From JBEEMU01 sp043778315 (GTDB taxonomy: Bacteria > Bacteroidota > Bacteroidia > Chitinophagales > Saprospiraceae): a stretch of DNA of 21,161 nucleotides. The notes below the pieces were generated by a model, which worked only from the letters and a program-made list of their open reading frames with translations, was not told where the DNA came from and did no database searches. The DNA is taken from assembly GCA_043778315.1 (NCBI GenBank), contig JAYWGJ010000286.1, positions 1-21,161 on the forward strand, written 5' to 3'. Below, in pieces: positions 7,716-14,547 of the stretch. The translations under genes were made by a program, and so were the position numbers. The stretch's first letter is position 1, and the number at the start of each line of letters is the position of its first letter.

Positions 7716-8666
7716 TTACTCCGTTTCAGAATCGAGTGGCTTAGTAAGGTCGATGAAAGCGTAAGCAAAATCCAAACTATTTTCGTTGTCGGCAGGCATT
7801 GTTTCGCCCTTAGCGAATTTTACTAAATCGGCAGTTTTCAGCAGCCGCTCCAAATTTATACGCAAATTCACGGCTACGTCGGTTCTATTTTTTAGTATTT
7901 CTACCAATTCGTCGGTCGTAGATTCTAATGCGGCTACTTCGTAATTATTCTCAATGTACTCGCGTAAAATATACGATAGTTCGCTATAATAACCCTTGGT
8001 ATCGCCGTTTTGCCAGCGTCGCTCACTTGCCAAAATGCCTAGTTTGCGCACTGCCAACTCGTGCGCGGGCGTGATTATTTCGGCAACAGATGTGCCGCCT
8101 ATTTCGCGTATCCGCGTTCGGTTGCGCCACCAAACCGTGCTGTATGCTATTGCGCAAAGCAAAAAGAAGCCGAGCAGCCAAGGCAGCCAGTCGTTCCACG
8201 TCATTTTTTCGAGCATCAACGGCGCAATGTCGCGCACCTGTGTTGTATCGACGTGCTTGATGTGCACATCAATCTGCATCGCTTCAGTATATACGGTGTC
8301 CGCCGCGCCGTTTGCCAAAACGTAGGCGTAGGGCAAGGGCGGAAGCGCAAAACTGCCGCTATCGAGTACCGTGAGCAGCCATGTTTGCGTGAGCAAAACG
8401 TTATTTTCCGTTATTTTTTCGGTTGTTCTGACGCTGTCTATTTGTTCTACCGCGCTGCTGTCGGGCAGGCGCGGGGTAATGATTTTTGTATTTTTTGGTG
8501 CTTGTATCGTGACGTGCAATTTCACTATATCTCCTAAAAAAATATGCGTACTGTCCAATTTTGCGGATATGCTGACCTGTGCGCTCGCGCTTGCAGCGCA
8601 ACACAAAAAAAATAATACACCATACAGTGATATATGCGAGTATTTAGCGGTTAAGTGGCACATCAT
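7716..8666 (-). CDS. BatD-like / DUF4381-like membrane protein
   Basis: The opening extends to 8738. I prefer the ATG at 8666 because a signal peptide then sits at the N-terminus (ISLYGVLFFLCCAASASA-Q). That gives about 316 residues. A beta-rich periplasmic part (SAKLDSTHIFLGDIVKLHV) is followed by one membrane helix at WLPWLLGFFLLCAIAYSTVW. The cytoplasmic helical domain contains GYYSELSYILREYIENN and the tail motif ADLVKFAKGETMPADNENSL. These features match Bacteroidota proteins encoded beside MoxR and BatA/BatB in the aerotolerance cluster. No MoxR or von Willebrand gene is in the window, so the association is by family only. A 91-bp gap separates it from the gene upstream. Confidence 0.65.
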   Translation of the reverse strand: MMCHLTAKYSHISLYGVLFFLCCAASASAQVSISAKLDSTHIFLGDIVKLHVTIQAPKNTKIITPRLPDSSAVEQIDSVRTTEKITENNVLLTQTWLLTVLDSGSFALPPLPYAYVLANGAADTVYTEAMQIDVHIKHVDTTQVRDIAPLMLEKMTWNDWLPWLLGFFLLCAIAYSTVWWRNRTRIREIGGTSVAEIITPAHELAVRKLGILASERRWQNGDTKGYYSELSYILREYIENNYEVAALESTTDELVEILKNRTDVAVNLRINLERLLKTADLVKFAKGETMPADNENSLDFAYAFIDLTKPLDSETE

Positions 8667-8757
8667 ATTACGAATAATTTTTTTGGCTCTTTGAATTTTT
8701 TTTCTAATATATAAGTTGCTCGATAAAGTGGTACGCATAATTTGGACATTTTAAATT

Positions 8758-9117
8758 CTATATATTTCTTATTATAAAAAATAAAGATAGTATTAAAATG
8801 ATAATTTCAAGTTTAAAAAAGGTGTTAAAAAAGGTAATATATTTGTTTTGTACTAATGTATAAATGAGTAAAATATGTATTGGTGCAAAGCCAAAAACCA
8901 GGCAGAATAAGGGATTGAGCCGCCAAGCTGCACCAAAATCGAGGTGCAAAATACTATATAAGGCGCGTGTGCTGCCGCAAAACGGGCATTGCCAACCCGT
9001 TAGCAAAAACAAAGGGCAAGGTAGGTAATTATGACTTGTCGGGTCGTGCGTATAAAGATAGTACATCGCAAATATTGCGGCGAACGCGGCTGAAAAAACG
9101 ACGGTTTTAGGTAGCAT
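8758..9117 (-). CDS. DUF2752 membrane protein
   Basis: A small membrane protein of about 119 residues. The conserved CPFCGSTRA motif (family form CP-x-CG-x-TRA) lies between hydrophobic segments, followed by AAWRLNPL, which defines DUF2752. About three membrane helices are present (near residues 5-20, 65-90 and 95-118). The function of the family is unknown. The ATG at 9117 follows the upstream stop by 23 bp; a TTG at 9144 would overlap that stop by 3 bp and cannot be excluded. It is probably co-transcribed with the UPF0316 gene. Confidence 0.75.
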   Translation of the reverse strand: MLPKTVVFSAAFAAIFAMYYLYTHDPTSHNYLPCPLFLLTGWQCPFCGSTRALYSILHLDFGAAWRLNPLFCLVFGFAPIHILLIYTLVQNKYITFFNTFFKLEIIILILSLFFIIRNI

Positions 9118-9140
9118 TTCAAAGCATCTTTTATTGTAAA

Positions 9141-9680
9141 TCAACCGCGTTGCATCACCTTACTCGAGGCGATGCGTACATCTTCGGTAGAGTAAAATGC
9201 GTTCGGAAAATGGCTTTTTATGATATCCGCTACCTCGGGAACGTCTTTACGCTGCACTATCGAGAGCAGCAAATACGCATCGCCGGTATAGCCTTGTCCT
9301 TTGATGGTTGTCACACCAAAATTACGCGCAAACAGCTCATTTACAAGGTCTTGCGGGTCAGCGTTGATGATAGTTCTAATCAAAACTGTTCCGATAGCCA
9401 TGTAGGCATCGATGCGAATACCGACCCATGTTCCCGTGGCGAAACCACCCGCATAGCCGAAATAACACATCGGGCTGTCGATGTGCTTAAGCAGCGTACC
9501 AACCGCCACTATCCATATAAATGCCTCTACAAAACCGATAAGCGGCGCAATATTTTTTGCGCCACGCGAGATAAGCATTACGCGGGTCACGGCGAGCGAC
9601 ACGTCGACGGTGCGCGCCATAAATATTAGAATAGGCATCACCACCCAAGCAAAAACCTCGTCACTAACAAAACTAAACAT
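9141..9680 (-). CDS. UPF0316 (DUF2179) membrane protein
   Basis: A 179-residue protein. Three membrane helices fill about residues 8-95. The typical N-terminal sequence is seen (MARTVDVSLAVTRVMLISRG, then FVEAFIWIVAVGTLL). A cytoplasmic DUF2179-type domain follows (FGVTTIKGQGYTGDAYLLLSIVQRKD). The biochemical role of the family is not known. The start at 9680 gives the family's usual length of about 180 residues. It heads the minus-strand run to the DUF2752, BatD-like and HemC-like genes, and is divergent from the MerR-type regulator across a 110-bp AT-rich gap. Confidence 0.82.
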   Translation of the reverse strand: MFSFVSDEVFAWVVMPILIFMARTVDVSLAVTRVMLISRGAKNIAPLIGFVEAFIWIVAVGTLLKHIDSPMCYFGYAGGFATGTWVGIRIDAYMAIGTVLIRTIINADPQDLVNELFARNFGVTTIKGQGYTGDAYLLLSIVQRKDVPEVADIIKSHFPNAFYSTEDVRIASSKVMQRG

Positions 9681-9744
9681 GGAGTATCGTATTTTAAAAA
9701 CGCAAAATTAATGCTAATTATACAAAAACACGCCTTATTTGGCT

Positions 9745-9752
9745 TATATTTG
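9745..9752 (+). promoter_or_regulatory. Candidate -7 box upstream of the MerR-type gene
   Basis: TATATTTG fits TAnnTTTG and lies 38 bp before the ATG at 9791, in the divergent intergenic region. No TTG is seen at the expected -33 spacing. If real, it may depend on an activator, or be bound by the regulator itself. Confidence 0.3.
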
Positions 9753-9790
9753 CACCGATATAAAATGATTTTTTTGCGCAAGCGGATACC

Positions 9791-10669
9791 ATGGCTATTT
9801 ATTCCATCAACGACCTCGAGCAACTCTCGGGCATCAAGGCACATACGCTCCGCGTGTGGGAGCAGCGTTACGGGATTATCGTACCGCAACGCACGCCTAC
9901 CAATATCCGTTTTTATACCGATAATGAACTTCGCAAACTACTGAATATCAGCTTATTAAATAAACATGGTTACAAAATATCGCGCATCGTAAATATGACC
10001 GATAGTGACATAGTAAATGCCGTAGAAGAGCTGGCGCGGCAACACCCCGAATATGATACGCATATAGATACGCTGGCGATATCGATGGTAGAAATGGACG
10101 AACAGAAGTTTGAGCAGATAGTAGGCTCGCGGATTTTCACCAATGGTTTTGAAGCCACGATGATTGATACTATCTTTCCGTTTTTGGATAAAATCAACCT
10201 TTTGTACCTCACAGGCTCGATAAAACCTGCGCAGGAGCATTTTGTGACTATACTTATTCGTCAGAAAGTAATCGCTGCTATCGATGCTATTCCGTTGGCT
10301 TCGCGCCAAAACGCGACTAAGTTTTTAATATTTCTGCCCGAAGGCGAGCGGCAAGAACTGACGCTATTATATCTGCATTACATACTAAAATCGCGCGGTT
10401 TTCAGGTCGTCAATCTGGGTATCAATCTCTCTACGAGCGACTTGGAGGTGGGTTGCGAACTCCTCTCGCCACATTATATATATACCATTTTCACGGAGCA
10501 GCACAAGCAGTCCGTCGCGCAACGCGTAGAGAGTATTTGTAGTATTTGCGCCGATATTCAAGTACTTTTATCAGGATATTTACTTGAAAATCAAATATTT
10601 ACACTTCCTGCTAATGCACGGGTTTTGCGTGATTTGGAAACGACACTCGCATTCCTAAAAAATTTATAA
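9791..10669 (+). CDS. MerR-family regulator with a B12-binding-like sensor that lacks the axial His
   Basis: A 292-residue regulator. The N-terminal MerR winged helix spans about 1-75 (YSINDLEQLSGIKAHTLRVW, then RFYTDNELRKL). A helical bundle and a Rossmann-like domain follow, as in CarA/CarH photoregulators. The bundle keeps E149-H150 in PAQEHF of the CarH W-x9-EH motif, with Tyr139 at the Trp position. In the B12-binding domain the usual E-x-H-x-x-G is E186-R-Q188-E-L-T191, so the lower axial His is Gln and the Gly is Thr. RGFQVVNLG, the next conserved strand, is normal. The fold is clear. Cobalamin binding is doubtful, so it may sense another ligand or a partner. Its targets are unknown; it heads the pssA-mnmE run. 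Confidence 0.82.
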   Translation: MAIYSINDLEQLSGIKAHTLRVWEQRYGIIVPQRTPTNIRFYTDNELRKLLNISLLNKHGYKISRIVNMTDSDIVNAVEELARQHPEYDTHIDTLAISMVEMDEQKFEQIVGSRIFTNGFEATMIDTIFPFLDKINLLYLTGSIKPAQEHFVTILIRQKVIAAIDAIPLASRQNATKFLIFLPEGERQELTLLYLHYILKSRGFQVVNLGINLSTSDLEVGCELLSPHYIYTIFTEQHKQSVAQRVESICSICADIQVLLSGYLLENQIFTLPANARVLRDLETTLAFLKNL

Positions 10670-10687
10670 TGCTGTAATTATCAAAAA

Positions 10688-11374
10688 ATGATAAAAAAAA
10701 ATATTCCTAACGCCATCACTTTACTCAATTTATTTATCGGGTGCAGCGCGCTCGCCTACATTTTTGTAGGCGCGGCAGACGCGATAGTTGTGACATATTT
10801 TGTTTTGGCGGCTTTATGTTGCGATTTTGCCGACGGCGCGGTCGCACGCGCCCTAAACGTGCATAGCGAACTGGGTAAGCAATTAGACTCGCTCGCCGAT
10901 ATGGTGAGTTTTGGCGTAGTACCTGGCGCGCTGTTTTTCCACTTACTTTATGCGGGCGTAGCCGCTAATTTTTGGCTCGCGCTGCCCGCGTTTTTGGTGA
11001 CTGTTTTTTCGGGTTTGCGCTTGGCAGTGTTCAATATCGACACCCGACAATCCGATGTTTTTATCGGTTTGGCAACGCCTGCATCTACTACTTTCGTAGT
11101 TGGTTTATATTATTTGATACAAAAATACGAATGGGCGCGCCTCGCTAACGTTTATTTATACTTAATTATAGCGGTACTAAGTCTGCTACTTGTTGCGCCT
11201 GTGCCAATGTTTTCCAATAAGTTTAAGGGAAGCGCGTGGCGCGGCAACGAGATTCGGTACGCTTTTATGGGCATCGCGTTGGTGAGTTTGGCTATTTTCC
11301 AAGTTGCCACTTTCGCGCCGTTAATTATTTTATATATATGTTTGTCATTGATAATCAATATATTGAATAAATAA
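10688..11374 (+). CDS. pssA: CDP-diacylglycerol-serine O-phosphatidyltransferase
   Basis: A 228-residue integral membrane enzyme. It has the complete CDP-alcohol phosphotransferase motif D-x2-DG-x2-AR-x8-G-x3-D-x3-D: D46, D49-G50, A53-R54, G63, D67 and D71. N-terminal KKNIPNAITLLNLFIGCSAL and the membrane helices that follow are typical of bacterial type II PssA. It would make phosphatidylserine from CDP-diacylglycerol and serine, the precursor of phosphatidylethanolamine. The start lies 18 bp after the regulator's stop codon, so co-transcription is likely. Confidence 0.85.
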   Translation: MIKKNIPNAITLLNLFIGCSALAYIFVGAADAIVVTYFVLAALCCDFADGAVARALNVHSELGKQLDSLADMVSFGVVPGALFFHLLYAGVAANFWLALPAFLVTVFSGLRLAVFNIDTRQSDVFIGLATPASTTFVVGLYYLIQKYEWARLANVYLYLIIAVLSLLLVAPVPMFSNKFKGSAWRGNEIRYAFMGIALVSLAIFQVATFAPLIILYICLSLIINILNK

Positions 11375-11402
11375 TTTTGCATTTAATCTTAAATAATTTA
11401 TT

Positions 11403-12818
11403 TTGAAAAACCTGTTTTGGTGGCTTTTCGGTTTATTTGGCGTAAGCCTTGTTTTTGCTGCTTTTTTCTTTGATGGCACGGGCGACGGCGGCGACAGCAT
11501 CACCCATTTTTTGTTTGCGCAATACGCCTTAAAACACCCCGAAAACTTTTTCAACCATTGGGCGAAGCCACTTTTTGTGCTGCTCGCTATGCCGTTTGCG
11601 CAGTTCGGTTTTATAGGTGTCAAGATTTTCAATATTGGCATGACGCTAATTAGTACCTTTTTCGCATATCGCATCAGCCAAAAAATAGACCTTAAAGCCA
11701 CACCGTATCTGCCCATTTTTTTAGGTGGAATGCCGCTACTACTGCAAGTGACGCTGTCGGGACTCACCGAGCCGCTATCGGCGGCAATGCTTACTTTTGC
11801 CATTTTCGCGATGTTTGGTTCGTACAAAATACGATTTATTGCTATTATAATCGTTTCTTTTTTACCTTTTGTACGTTCCGAAGGCTTGCTTTTGTGCGGC
11901 GTTTTCGCTATTTATTTACTGTGGCAACGCGACTACAAAAAACTGCCGTTGCTCGCCGTCGGACACCTTATATATAGTATCGTCGGCGGATTTTTTGTGT
12001 ACCACGATTTCTTTTGGGTATTGAATAAAATACCTTACGCCAACACCGTTACAGGCAGTTACGGACACGGCAAACTCTTACATTTTTTGCAACAATTGTA
12101 CTACGGTACATCGCTGCCGATGGTAGTATTAATGATGCTCGGTTTAGTCGCAATCAATTTTTCATTGTTTACAACAAAAAATAAAAATGGTAAATTTATA
12201 GCCGAAAAAGTGATTTTGATAGCAGGTTGCAGCCTAATTATTATCATTTCACATAGTATATTTTGGTATTTTGGCATTTTTAATTCGTTTGGAATGTCGC
12301 GGGTTTTAGTGACCATTATGCCGCTTTTAGCAGTTATTGCGCTTGTTGGATACACATTTATTATAGAATATTTAGCGCGTAAGGTCAAAGAAATTCTTAT
12401 TTTAGCTGTCACATTATTACTAATTATTGGTTTTCCTATTATCAAAAAAACGTATTCATTTGCTAATCTGCACCGCTCGCCTGACCAAAATCAAGCGTAT
12501 TTGGTCAATAATTTTATACAAAAAGAATTTCCAGACCGCGACCGCTACGCCTTATTATACCAACACCCTTACTTGGCAATCGCGCTAAAAGATGATTTTT
12601 TTAACACCAAAAAATCGCAACGCTTTACAGCTATCACGTCGGAACAAACTTTCGTGCAGCCTACCATTTTGATTTGGGACAACTGGTTTGCAGTAATGGA
12701 CGGCGGAACCGAAGAGGCGGCTTTGCGCCAAAACAGAAACCTGCGTTTGGTGCAAGCCTTCCGCTCCGAAGCCGACACGGTGCAACGAATGTTGGTTTTT
12801 AAAACTATTGATAAATAA
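11403..12818 (+). CDS. Polytopic membrane protein, GT-C glycosyltransferase-like, TTG start
   Basis: A 471-residue protein with about ten membrane helices in the first 360 residues and a soluble C-terminal part. The first loop has DGTGDGGDSITHFLFAQYAL, the position where GT-C lipid-linked-sugar transferases carry their acidic catalytic motif. Then follows a family-like run, HWAKPLFVLLAMP. No member family can be named with certainty. No ATG lies upstream of this conserved loop: an in-frame TAA is at 11394-11396, and the first ATG falls after the loop. Translation therefore starts at TTG 11403 (or ATT 11400). The gap to pssA is 28 bp and mnmE starts 13 bp after its stop, so it belongs to the same run of genes. 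Confidence 0.6.
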   Translation: MKNLFWWLFGLFGVSLVFAAFFFDGTGDGGDSITHFLFAQYALKHPENFFNHWAKPLFVLLAMPFAQFGFIGVKIFNIGMTLISTFFAYRISQKIDLKATPYLPIFLGGMPLLLQVTLSGLTEPLSAAMLTFAIFAMFGSYKIRFIAIIIVSFLPFVRSEGLLLCGVFAIYLLWQRDYKKLPLLAVGHLIYSIVGGFFVYHDFFWVLNKIPYANTVTGSYGHGKLLHFLQQLYYGTSLPMVVLMMLGLVAINFSLFTTKNKNGKFIAEKVILIAGCSLIIIISHSIFWYFGIFNSFGMSRVLVTIMPLLAVIALVGYTFIIEYLARKVKEILILAVTLLLIIGFPIIKKTYSFANLHRSPDQNQAYLVNNFIQKEFPDRDRYALLYQHPYLAIALKDDFFNTKKSQRFTAITSEQTFVQPTILIWDNWFAVMDGGTEEAALRQNRNLRLVQAFRSEADTVQRMLVFKTIDK

Positions 12819-12831
12819 GAAATCAAAATAT

Positions 12832-14223
12832 ATGAATATTGATACCATAGTTGCGCCTGCTACCGCTAACGGCTTAGGCGCGATAGCCGTCATTCGGCTT
12901 TCGGGACGCGACGCGGTGCGTATCGGTAGCTTCGCTTTTCGCGGTAAAAACCTTTCCGAAGTGCCTTCGCATACCGTTCATTTTGGTACGCTCCGCGACA
13001 CCGATAATACGATTATTGACGAGGTTTTGGTGAGCGTTTTTCGTGCGCCAAAGTCTTATACCCGCGAAGACGTACTCGAGTTTTCGTGTCATGGCTCGCC
13101 TTATATTGTACAAAAAATATTAGCACTTTTTGTGCAACACGGGGCGCGTATGGCAACACCAGGCGAGTTCACGATGCGCGCCTTCCTCAACGGACAACTC
13201 GACCTCGCGCAAGCCGAAGCCGTCGCCGACCTCATCGCCGCCGAAAGCGAACAAGCGCACCGCGTAGCGATGCAACAGATGCGCGGCGGCTTTTCGGCAC
13301 AAATAAAAACGCTCCGCAACCAACTCATTCACTTCGCAAGTATGATTGAGTTGGAATTGGATTTTGGCGAAGAAGATGTTGTTTTTGCCGATAGAACGGC
13401 TTTAAATACATTAATTAGCGAAATTATTAGCGTTTTGAAGGCTTTATTGCAATCTTTTCAGCTGGGCAATGTGCTAAAAAATGGCGTAGCGACCGCTATT
13501 ATCGGCAGACCGAACGCGGGTAAATCGACGCTTCTCAACGCGCTCCTCAACGACGACCGCGCCATAGTCAGCCCCGTAGCAGGGACGACTCGCGATACTA
13601 TCGAGGAGCTTTTTACGCTCAACGGCATACGTTTTCGGCTCATAGACACGGCAGGAATCCGTAGCACAGAGGACGAAATAGAGGCGATTGGCGTACAAAA
13701 AGCCTACCAAAAAGCGCAACAGGCGCACCTTATTTTATACGTTTTTGATGCCGCGCAAACTACTTACGCGGAGGTAGCAACTGATGTACAGTCGCTAACG
13801 CGAGCAGGCGTTTCGCTTATCCTTTGCGGTAACAAAATGGACTTGCTCAACGAAACGCAACAAGCAGATTGGCACGACCAACTCCAACCGATACGCCAAA
13901 AATCTGACCTTCTTTTTATTGGCATCGCTGCCAAAAACAATACTAACCTCGACGCGCTGACTAACGCGCTCACCGATACCATACAGCAGCGCGGACACGC
14001 CGAAACGGACACGATTGTAAGCAATGCGCGGCACGCCGCCGCTATCAGTGCCGCGCTCGAGAGCCTTCGCGCCGCCCACGAAAATCTACACGCGGGCATC
14101 TCCTCCGATTGGATTGCGATAGATATTCGGCGCAGCATTCACGAACTCGGTTTGGTGGTTGGGGCGGTGAGTACCGACGATTTATTAGAAAAAATATTTA
14201 GAGATTTTTGTATCGGGAAGTAA
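12832..14223 (+). CDS. mnmE: tRNA modification GTPase MnmE
   Basis: A 463-residue GTPase that, with MnmG, installs the 5-aminomethyl or carboxymethylaminomethyl group on the wobble uridine of tRNAs. The N-terminal tetrahydrofolate-binding domain (IVAPATANGLGAIAVIRLSG) is followed by a helical domain. The inserted G domain has G1 GRPNAGKS at 225-232, a G2 Thr in GTTRD, G3 DTAG at 272-275 and G4 NKMD at 334-337. The catalytic C-terminal CIGK is present as the last four residues. The ATG at 12832 gives the family start MNIDTIVAPAT; an upstream TTG at 12808 would overlap the previous gene. The stop is followed after 1 bp by a REP hairpin that also looks like its terminator. Confidence 0.96.
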   Translation: MNIDTIVAPATANGLGAIAVIRLSGRDAVRIGSFAFRGKNLSEVPSHTVHFGTLRDTDNTIIDEVLVSVFRAPKSYTREDVLEFSCHGSPYIVQKILALFVQHGARMATPGEFTMRAFLNGQLDLAQAEAVADLIAAESEQAHRVAMQQMRGGFSAQIKTLRNQLIHFASMIELELDFGEEDVVFADRTALNTLISEIISVLKALLQSFQLGNVLKNGVATAIIGRPNAGKSTLLNALLNDDRAIVSPVAGTTRDTIEELFTLNGIRFRLIDTAGIRSTEDEIEAIGVQKAYQKAQQAHLILYVFDAAQTTYAEVATDVQSLTRAGVSLILCGNKMDLLNETQQADWHDQLQPIRQKSDLLFIGIAAKNNTNLDALTNALTDTIQQRGHAETDTIVSNARHAAAISAALESLRAAHENLHAGISSDWIAIDIRRSIHELGLVVGAVSTDDLLEKIFRDFCIGK

Positions 14224-14224
14224 C

Positions 14225-14289
14225 GGGAGGTCGGACTGAAGCCCGACCTGTTTATTTTTTTCGTCGGAGTAAAGTCCGACCCATTTATT
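14225..14289 (+). terminator. Two REP-like hairpins serving as the mnmE terminator
   Basis: The first unit starts GGGAG (14225) and pairs GGTCGG with CCGACC around ACTGAAGC. It is followed by TGTTTATTTTTTT. The second pairs GTCGGA with TCCGAC around GTAAAG (14263-14280) and is also followed by a T-rich run. A GGAG-type tetranucleotide before an imperfect palindrome is the hallmark of REP sequences, while the T-run makes the pair work as an intrinsic terminator. Confidence 0.7.
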
Positions 14290-14294
14290 TTTTT

Positions 14295-14474
14295 CGTCGG
14301 ACTGAAGTCCAACGTCCCGTGTTTTCGTCGGACTGAAGTCCAACGTCCCGTGTTTTCGTCGGACTGAAGTCCAACGTCTCGTGTTTTCGTCGGATTGAAG
14401 TCCAACGTCTCGTGTTTTCGTCGGACTGAAGTCCAACGTCTCGTGTTTTCGTCGGACTGAAGTCCAACGTCCCA
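14295..14474 (-). repeat. REP-like tandem array, six units of period 31 bp
   Basis: Units begin at 14295, 14326, 14357, 14388, 14419 and 14450 (the last is 25 bp), with only single-base differences between units. Each contains GTCGGACTGAAGTCCAAC, an imperfect palindrome, then GTCYCGTG and TTTT. On the minus strand the unit reads GGGAC or GAGAC followed by the hairpin, the REP order. There the one mismatched pair becomes a U-G wobble, whereas on the plus strand it is C-A. The array therefore folds better in RNA from the Roco gene side. Units 3-5 share a C-to-T change (GTCTCG), a sign of recent unit duplication. Confidence 0.85.
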
Positions 14475-14481
14475 GTAGTTC

Positions 14482-14547
14482 CTATCGCAAATAATCATTC
14501 CATTGTTTCAAAAAGATTTTGACACGCCGTATATAGTCTTCGGCTTC
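14482..14547 (-). pseudogene. In-frame continuation of the Roco gene beyond its TAA stop
   Basis: After the TAA at 14548-14550 the same frame runs on for 21 codons to a TAG at 14482-14484. The translation, EAEDYIRRVKIF then LKQWNDYLR, is an amphipathic helix that looks like real protein. With Glu in place of the stop the junction would read ITEEEAEDYI. The simplest reading is a single-base nonsense change (GAA to TAA) that removed the last helix of the C-terminal domain; stop readthrough is the alternative. The REP array begins only 7 bp beyond the second stop, which suits an original gene end here. Confidence 0.6.

Noticed and set aside
8061..8694. Plus-strand open frames opposite the BatD-like gene
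   Set aside because: Their composition is that of antisense shadows. The minus strand has a clear signal peptide, membrane helix and family motifs.
14295..14474. CRISPR-like array
   Set aside because: The 31-bp unit repeats in full, with no unique spacers. Units are palindromic, and no cas gene is present. It is a REP tandem array.
14139..14498. Minus-strand reading frames with repeats such as VGLQSDENTRRW
   Set aside because: They are translations of the REP array and the reverse of the mnmE end. A 31-bp unit cycles through all three frames, so there is no selection on a protein.
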